Assembly (NCBI RefSeq): GCF_040566545.1 | Contig: NZ_JBEWZI010000002.1 | Span: forward strand, 186,001 to 250,000 | Origin: Uliginosibacterium flavum | Lineage (GTDB): Bacteria > Pseudomonadota > Gammaproteobacteria > Burkholderiales > Rhodocyclaceae | Length of the DNA stretch: 64,000 nucleotides | Direction: 5' to 3' | Shown: positions 59,329-64,000 of the stretch, piece after piece | How the letters are laid out: each line of letters opens with the position of its first letter | How positions within the stretch are numbered: the stretch's first letter is position 1 | The notes under the pieces: model-generated | Seen by the model: only the letters and a program-made list of their open reading frames with translations | Database searches by the model: none | What the model was told of the DNA's origin: nothing | Program-made: the position numbers and the translations under genes

Positions 59329-60090
59329 TCAGTCGCCGAGGACTGCGCGGACGTTCGCCCACTGCCGCCGGCTGATCGGCAGCAATTCATCCAAGCCATT
59401 CAAACGCACGCTCCAGTAGCCTTCGCCACCATCCTCGCCCACCGAGCGTTCGAAGCCAACCACGGCGGCACGCGAGGCGAGGCAGTTGCGGTGGATGCGC
59501 ACGAAGCGTTCGGCGAATTCCTGTTCGAGTTGCACGAGGGATTCTTCGAGCAGGTATTCGCGTGCGGCGGTGCGGGCGGTGACGTATTTGAGTTCGGCCT
59601 TCAGATACAGCACGTCGCCGATCGGGATCAGGTGGATCTTGCCGCGTTCGCTGCAAGTCAGGTGACGGCGCGGCTCGGCGATGGTGTCGAGGCTTTCACG
59701 CGCGACCGGCGTGGCGTGACGGGCTTTCTGCAGGGCGCCGGCGAGGCGGTCGGCACGCACGGGCTTGAGCAGGTAATCGATGGCATTCAGCTCGAAAGCC
59801 TGCACAGCATGTTCGTCATAGGCGGTGACGAAGATGATCGGCGGCGGCGGCTTGAGCAGGTTGGCATGCTGGGCGAATTCGATGCCGTCCATGGCCGGCA
59901 TGCGGATATCGACCAGAACCAGATCCACCGGGGTGGTTTCCAGCAGGCGCAGGGCTTCAAGGCCGTTGCCGACCATGCCGATGACGCGGTTGGGCTGTTC
60001 AGCAACGATGTCACCGAGCAGGTCGCGCAGGCGCTCACGTGCGGGGGCTTCGTCATCCACAATCAGGATTGCCAGCTGGCTCGTTTCCAT
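59329..60090 (-). CDS. LytTR-family response regulator (AlgR/LytR type)
   Basis: A 253-residue regulator: receiver domain 1-120 with Asp61 (L-V-L-V-D-I-R-M-P) and a C-terminal LytTR DNA-binding domain (about 150-253; Y-L-K-A-E-L-K-Y, F-V-R-I-H-R-N-C-L). ATG 60090 is preferred, with GAGGAG 5-6 bases upstream, over GTG 60093. It overlaps the kinase stop (TGATG), so kinase and regulator are coupled. In many betaproteobacteria this pair lies next to argH, as here. Confidence 0.93.
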   Translation of the reverse strand: METSQLAILIVDDEAPARERLRDLLGDIVAEQPNRVIGMVGNGLEALRLLETTPVDLVLVDIRMPAMDGIEFAQHANLLKPPPPIIFVTAYDEHAVQAFELNAIDYLLKPVRADRLAGALQKARHATPVARESLDTIAEPRRHLTCSERGKIHLIPIGDVLYLKAELKYVTARTAAREYLLEESLVQLEQEFAERFVRIHRNCLASRAAVVGFERSVGEDGGEGYWSVRLNGLDELLPISRRQWANVRAVLGD

Positions 60091-61145
60091 CACTTCTCCT
60101 CTTTTCGCAGCGGTATGCGGACGCGCACTCTGAATTCACCGTCTTGCTCTTCGGTGTTCAGCGTCGCTTCCATATCAAAAAACAGTGCCAGTCTTTCCCG
60201 GATGTTATTCATGGCCATGCGGTTGCCGCTTGTGCGTCGCTCACCACCGGGATTGAGTGGGTTACTGATGCGCATGTCGAGCATGTTCCCGCGCCGGATG
60301 ATACGCACCAGAATGCGTCCCGGCTCCGGGTTGGGTTCTATACCGTGAAATACCGCATTCTCCAGTAGTGGTTGCAGCATGAACGGCGGAACTTGGGCGT
60401 TGAGCGGCGCGTGCTTGAGTTCCCACTTCACATTCAGGCGCTCGCCGAGGCGCAGGCGCTCAAGTTCGAGATAGCGATTGCACAGCTCGATTTCGTCACA
60501 TAGTTGGACTAACTCGCGGCTGTCGCGCATCAGCTCGCGGAACAATTCGGCCATCGCTTCCAGTGCCTGTTCGGCGCGCTTCGGGTCGGAGCGCATCACG
60601 CCGAGCACGCCGTTGAGACAATTGAAGAAGAAGTGCGGACGGATGCGCGCGGTCAGCGCGAGGATGCGCGCCTCGCCCAGGGCCGGCATCTGCGAGATCT
60701 GGTGCCAGCGAAAATAGGTGAGCACCGCCATCGAACTGCCCAGCGCCCACATCAAGCCGCGCAGATAGGCATCGCTATCGACGGAAGGCAGAATCCAGGT
60801 CTGGAAGATAATGGCCAGCGCCAGCGCCATGCAGCCGGTGATCAGGGACAGATCGCGCCAGCTCAGGCGATTGAGCCAGGGCCCGAGCCAGTAGAGCAGC
60901 CCGGCCAGCGCCATCAGGGGCAGCTCGGCACGCCCCAGCATTACGGTCAGGTGATAGCCGAATTCGCGCAGGTGCGGGATGCGGATCAGCACGGTAAAGA
61001 TGATCAGCAGATTGCCAAAGGCCAGCACCCGCAGTACCGCGCCGAGATTGCGAAAATCCGGCACCAGCACGCGTAGGCCGGCCGGAATCGCTGAGCGTTC
61101 CTTCGCTTGCTTTATACTTGTCGTCTTCCCCGGTGTGCCCGCCAT
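60090..61145 (-). CDS. LytS-type sensor histidine kinase
   Basis: A 351-residue kinase with four membrane helices (about 37-55, 72-90, 99-118 and 128-145). The His_kinase domain has His171 in R-I-R-P-H-F-F-F-N-C-L-N, and an HATPase domain follows (L-Q-P-L-L-E-N-A-V). This is the LytS/AlgZ layout. The stop overlaps the regulator start. It is divergent from argH, with only about 57 bases between the start codons. Confidence 0.93.
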   Translation of the reverse strand: MAGTPGKTTSIKQAKERSAIPAGLRVLVPDFRNLGAVLRVLAFGNLLIIFTVLIRIPHLREFGYHLTVMLGRAELPLMALAGLLYWLGPWLNRLSWRDLSLITGCMALALAIIFQTWILPSVDSDAYLRGLMWALGSSMAVLTYFRWHQISQMPALGEARILALTARIRPHFFFNCLNGVLGVMRSDPKRAEQALEAMAELFRELMRDSRELVQLCDEIELCNRYLELERLRLGERLNVKWELKHAPLNAQVPPFMLQPLLENAVFHGIEPNPEPGRILVRIIRRGNMLDMRISNPLNPGGERRTSGNRMAMNNIRERLALFFDMEATLNTEEQDGEFRVRVRIPLRKEEK

Positions 61146-61201
61146 GTCCCTGTCCGTGGTACTCCGCCCGAATCCGTCTTTGATGAGCCAATCTGCAGAT
61201 T

Positions 61202-62623
61202 ATGACTGATAAATCCTCCGGTAACGCTTCCGGCGCCTGGTCCGGGCGCTTCTCCGAACCCGTCTCCGATCTGGTCAAGCGTTATACCGCTTCCGTATTC
61301 TTCGATTGCCGCATGGCCGCGCAAGATATCCGCGGCTCATTGGCACACGCCCGGATGCTCGCAAAACAAAACATCATTGGCAATCAGGACTTGTCCGATA
61401 TTGAACGCGGCATGGCGCAGATCATCGGCGAAATCGAACGCGGCGAATTCGTCTGGACGCTGGACGGTGAAGACGTGCACATGAACATCGAGCAGCGCCT
61501 CACCGCGCTGATCGGTGACGCAGGCAAGCGCCTGCACACCGGCCGCTCACGCAATGATCAGGTTGCCACCGACATCCGTCTGTGGCTGCGCGACGCCATC
61601 GATTCGATCCTCGTGCTGATTGGCGACTTTCAGAAGAACGTACTGGATCTGGCCGAGCTGCATGCGGCCACGCCGCTGCCGGGCCACACCCACTTGCAGA
61701 TCGCCCAGCCGGTGACCTTCGGCCACCACCTGATGGCCTATTACGAGATGACCCGGCGCGATGCCGAGCGCTTCGCCGATGTGCGCCGCCGCACCAATCG
61801 CCTGCCGCTGGGCAGCGCTGCGCTGGCCGGCACCAGCTATCCGATTGACCGCGAATTCGTAGCGCGCGAACTGGGCTTCGACGAAGTCTGCGAGAACTCG
61901 CTGGACGCGGTGTCGGATCGCGATTTCGCCATCGAATTCTGCGCCGCCGTGGCGACGACGATGATGCATCTGTCACGCCTGTCCGAAGAGCTGATCCTGT
62001 GGATGAGCCCGCGTTTCGGCTTCATCGATCTGGCCGACCGCTTCACCACCGGCAGCAGCATCATGCCGCAAAAGAAAAACCCGGACGTGCCCGAGCTGGT
62101 GCGCGGCAAGACCGGCCGCGTGAATGGCCACCTGATCGCCCTGCTGACCCTGATGAAAGGCCAGCCGCTGGCCTACAACAAGGACAATCAGGAAGATAAG
62201 GAACCCTTGTTTGATGCTGCCGACACCCTGATCGACACCCTGCGCATTTATGCCGACATGATCACCGGCATCAAGGTCAAGCCGGACAACATGCTGCAGG
62301 CGCTGAGTCTGGGCTTCGCCACAGCGACGGATCTGGCCGACTATCTGGTCAAAAAAGGTCTGGCCTTCCGCGACGCGCACGAAGCCGTGGCGCTGGCGGT
62401 GCGCGCCGCCGAAATCAAGGGCGGCGAGCTGCCACACATGTCCATCGATGAGCTGCGCGCCTGCATGGCCCATGTGGCCGGCGCTGGCGAGAAGATCGGC
62501 GAGGACATCTACGCCGTGCTGACCGTCGAAGGCTCGCTGGCCTCGCGTAGCCACATCGGCGGCACCGCGCCGAATCAGGTGCGGGCAGCGATTGAGCGGG
62601 CACGGGCACGACTGGCGAAGTAA
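61202..62623 (+). CDS. argH: argininosuccinate lyase
   Basis: A 473-residue enzyme cleaving argininosuccinate to arginine and fumarate, the last step of arginine synthesis. The fumarase/aspartase superfamily signature G-S-S-I-M-P-Q-K-K-N-P-D is near 284-295, with T-G-R-S-R-N-D-Q-V-A-T near 110 and G-H-T-H-L-Q near 160. The length is normal. The start ATG 61202 is close to the divergent kinase start. A perfect palindrome follows at 62640-62675. Confidence 0.97.
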   Translation: MTDKSSGNASGAWSGRFSEPVSDLVKRYTASVFFDCRMAAQDIRGSLAHARMLAKQNIIGNQDLSDIERGMAQIIGEIERGEFVWTLDGEDVHMNIEQRLTALIGDAGKRLHTGRSRNDQVATDIRLWLRDAIDSILVLIGDFQKNVLDLAELHAATPLPGHTHLQIAQPVTFGHHLMAYYEMTRRDAERFADVRRRTNRLPLGSAALAGTSYPIDREFVARELGFDEVCENSLDAVSDRDFAIEFCAAVATTMMHLSRLSEELILWMSPRFGFIDLADRFTTGSSIMPQKKNPDVPELVRGKTGRVNGHLIALLTLMKGQPLAYNKDNQEDKEPLFDAADTLIDTLRIYADMITGIKVKPDNMLQALSLGFATATDLADYLVKKGLAFRDAHEAVALAVRAAEIKGGELPHMSIDELRACMAHVAGAGEKIGEDIYAVLTVEGSLASRSHIGGTAPNQVRAAIERARARLAK

Positions 62624-62639
62624 TTCGCAAGGCAGGTAA

Positions 62640-62675
62640 ACGTCACAAGGGCCGCAATTGCGGCCCTTGTGACGT
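62640..62675. terminator. perfect 36-base palindrome between convergent genes
   Basis: ACGTCACAAGGGCCGCAA is followed directly by its exact complement TTGCGGCCCTTGTGACGT. It lies between argH and the convergent helicase gene. There is no T-run, so it could be a rho-independent terminator acting on both strands or a protein-binding palindrome. Confidence 0.6.
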
Positions 62676-62706
62676 ACAGCCCGGCGCGAACCGGGATGAA
62701 CTTATC

Positions 62707-64000
62707 TTAATCGCCGAGACGACGCAGGGCGCTGATGCCGCGTGAGAACGCACCGCGCAAACCGCTCGGTGCGTCACCGCTGCGTGCCGGTTGGGCACGA
62801 TTGCCGTCGGCTTCGCGACGCGGCTGGGCGTGCACATTGCCATTCACTTCACGTGCCGGGCGGGCGACATTGCCGTTGGCTTCGCCGCGCGGCGCATTGC
62901 TGCGTTGCGGACGGCCATTGGCGCCTTGCGACGAGCCACTGCGAGCCTGCCCGGAAGCCGCACCGGACGGACCTGAGCGACGTGGCTGCCCGGAGGCGCC
63001 CGTGCCACGGCCTTGTCCAGCACCACCACCTGCAGAACTACGACGGGCCTCGCCCTGCGGGGCGCGACCTTCGCCGGAGCCCGCTGCACGCGGCTGGCCA
63101 GAGGAGCGGCCTGAAGAGCCATTACCGGAGCGGCTGCGCGGCGCACTGGCCTCGCCACCTTCACGCCGCTGGCCCTGACCTTGACCCTGACGACCACGGC
63201 CCTGCGGCTGACGCGGCGCGCGGGCTTCGCTTTCGTTGGCCGCACCTTCAGGAATCACGAACTCGGGCAGTGCCACGCGTTCGATCTTGCGCTTGATGAG
63301 CTTTTCGATATCCGTGAGGAACTGGGTTTCATCCGGCGACACCAGCGACAGCGCCTCGCCCGTCGAGCCGGCACGGCCGGTACGACCGATGCGGTGCACG
63401 TAATCTTCCGGCACGTTCGGCAGTTCGAAATTCACCACATGCGGCAATTCGGAAATGTCGATGCCGCGCGCCGCGATATCAGTCGCCACCAGCACCTGCA
63501 GATCGCCGCTCTTGAATTCGGCGAGTGCGCGGGTACGGGCGTTCTGGCTCTTGTTGCCGTGAATCGCCAGCGACGGAATGCCGCCCTTGGTCAATTGCTC
63601 GGCGAGGCGGTTGGCGCCGTGCTTGGTGCGGGCAAACACCAGCACCTGGAACCAGGCCTTTTCGCTGATCAGGTGGGCCAGCAGGTGACGCTTGGACGAC
63701 TGCGGCACCAGCATGACGCGCTGGGTGATGGCTTCGACCGTGGCGTTGCGACGCGCGACTTCGATCATCGCCGGCTTGTTCAGCAGGCCATCGGCCAGGG
63801 TCTTGATCTCTTCGGAGAAGGTCGCCGAGAACAACAGGTTCTGACGCTGACGCGGCAGCAAGGCCAGCACGCGCTTGATGTCACGGATGAAACCCATGTC
63901 GAGCATGCGGTCGGCTTCGTCCAGCACCAGAATTTCGACGGCGGACAGATCCACCGTCTTCTGCTGCACGTGATCAAGCAAACGGCCCGGCGTGGCAACG
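62707..64000 (-). CDS. rhlE: DEAD-box RNA helicase, RhlE type (5' part outside window)
   Basis: The C-terminal part of a DEAD-box helicase; the start lies beyond base 64000. Visible motifs: A-T-P-G-R (Ib) at the edge, V-L-D-E-A-D-R-M-L (II), F-S-A-T-F (III), F-A-R-T-K-H (IV), A-T-D-I-A-A-R-G-I-D (V) and H-R-I-G-R-T-G-R-A-G (VI). The tail of about 180 residues is a disordered Arg/Gly/Ser/Gln-rich region with repeated G-Q-G, R-S-G and N-G-N-V-type motifs. Such tails bind RNA and can drive condensate formation; this is inference. The symbol follows RhlE-like sequence features. Confidence 0.85.
   Translation of the reverse strand, partial: VATPGRLLDHVQQKTVDLSAVEILVLDEADRMLDMGFIRDIKRVLALLPRQRQNLLFSATFSEEIKTLADGLLNKPAMIEVARRNATVEAITQRVMLVPQSSKRHLLAHLISEKAWFQVLVFARTKHGANRLAEQLTKGGIPSLAIHGNKSQNARTRALAEFKSGDLQVLVATDIAARGIDISELPHVVNFELPNVPEDYVHRIGRTGRAGSTGEALSLVSPDETQFLTDIEKLIKRKIERVALPEFVIPEGAANESEARAPRQPQGRGRQGQGQGQRREGGEASAPRSRSGNGSSGRSSGQPRAAGSGEGRAPQGEARRSSAGGGAGQGRGTGASGQPRRSGPSGAASGQARSGSSQGANGRPQRSNAPRGEANGNVARPAREVNGNVHAQPRREADGNRAQPARSGDAPSGLRGAFSRGISALRRLGD

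Overview
The window reads as chromosomal DNA of a GC-rich betaproteobacterium, probably Rhodocyclales-like. This is inferred from gene order and protein style: dapF-DUF484-xerC, tkt-gap-pgk-pyk-fba, argH beside a LytS/LytR pair, and MidA, YacG and YggL. No rRNA, tRNA, CRISPR array, insertion sequence or prophage was seen. Most genes are core metabolism or signalling, with one large specialised-metabolite locus.

Layout. 0-7.6 kb: asparaginase, a PilJ-domain periplasmic protein, MidA methyltransferase, a Lon N-domain protein, an orphan ClpX-type zinc finger, MutY and a flavin reductase. 7.6-13.5 kb: two related sensor kinases (one with a CxxCH haem site in a Tll0287-like domain) and a REC-DUF3369-HD-GYP regulator. 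A PIN-domain gene sits between the kinases, and two copies of a small inverted-repeat element bracket the first one. 13.5-18.4 kb: an RNase HI-like gene, then a minus-strand rsmE-argA-PAS/GGDEF-yacG run. 18.5-28 kb: an IMPase-family phosphatase overlapping phosphoribulokinase, then tkt, gap, pgk, pyk and class II fba, i.e. glycolysis/Calvin-cycle enzymes without RuBisCO in view. 28-30.5 kb: a 3-hydroxybutyrate dehydrogenase-like SDR, an MGDG-synthase-like glycosyltransferase and a small membrane protein.

30.7-50.0 kb is an aryl-polyene (APE/xanthomonadin-like) pigment cluster in three blocks. Block 1 (+) holds ACP, membrane protein, AMP ligase, half-size dehydratase, acyltransferase, LolA-like, MMPL exporter, hydrolase, polysaccharide deacetylase and methyltransferase. 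Block 2 (+) holds KS, chain-length factor, dehydratase and ketoreductase. Block 3 (-) holds ACP, KS, a chorismatase (XanB2/FkbO family), MipA/OmpV, acyltransferase, GT2 and methyltransferase. A yggL gene and an AT-richer outer-membrane barrel gene interrupt it. The inferred logic is: chorismate to hydroxybenzoate (chorismatase), activation and loading (ligase, ACPs), type II PKS-like extension with reduction and dehydration, ring methylation, coupling to a lipid or sugar anchor, and export to the outer membrane.

50-64 kb: xthA, pyrE, a secreted coiled-coil protein, a molybdopterin oxidoreductase, dapF, DUF484, xerC, a DnaQ-like exonuclease, two lower-GC unknown genes, a LytS/LytR pair, argH and the 3' part of an rhlE-type helicase.

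The most unusual sequence feature is a set of dispersed repeats. Arrays of a 7-base unit (CAGYACT or its complement), GC hairpins and GAAGAGCCGC-type inverted repeats are assembled into composite elements. These lie tightly against genes and supply the stop codon, the last codons or the first codons of at least four of them.
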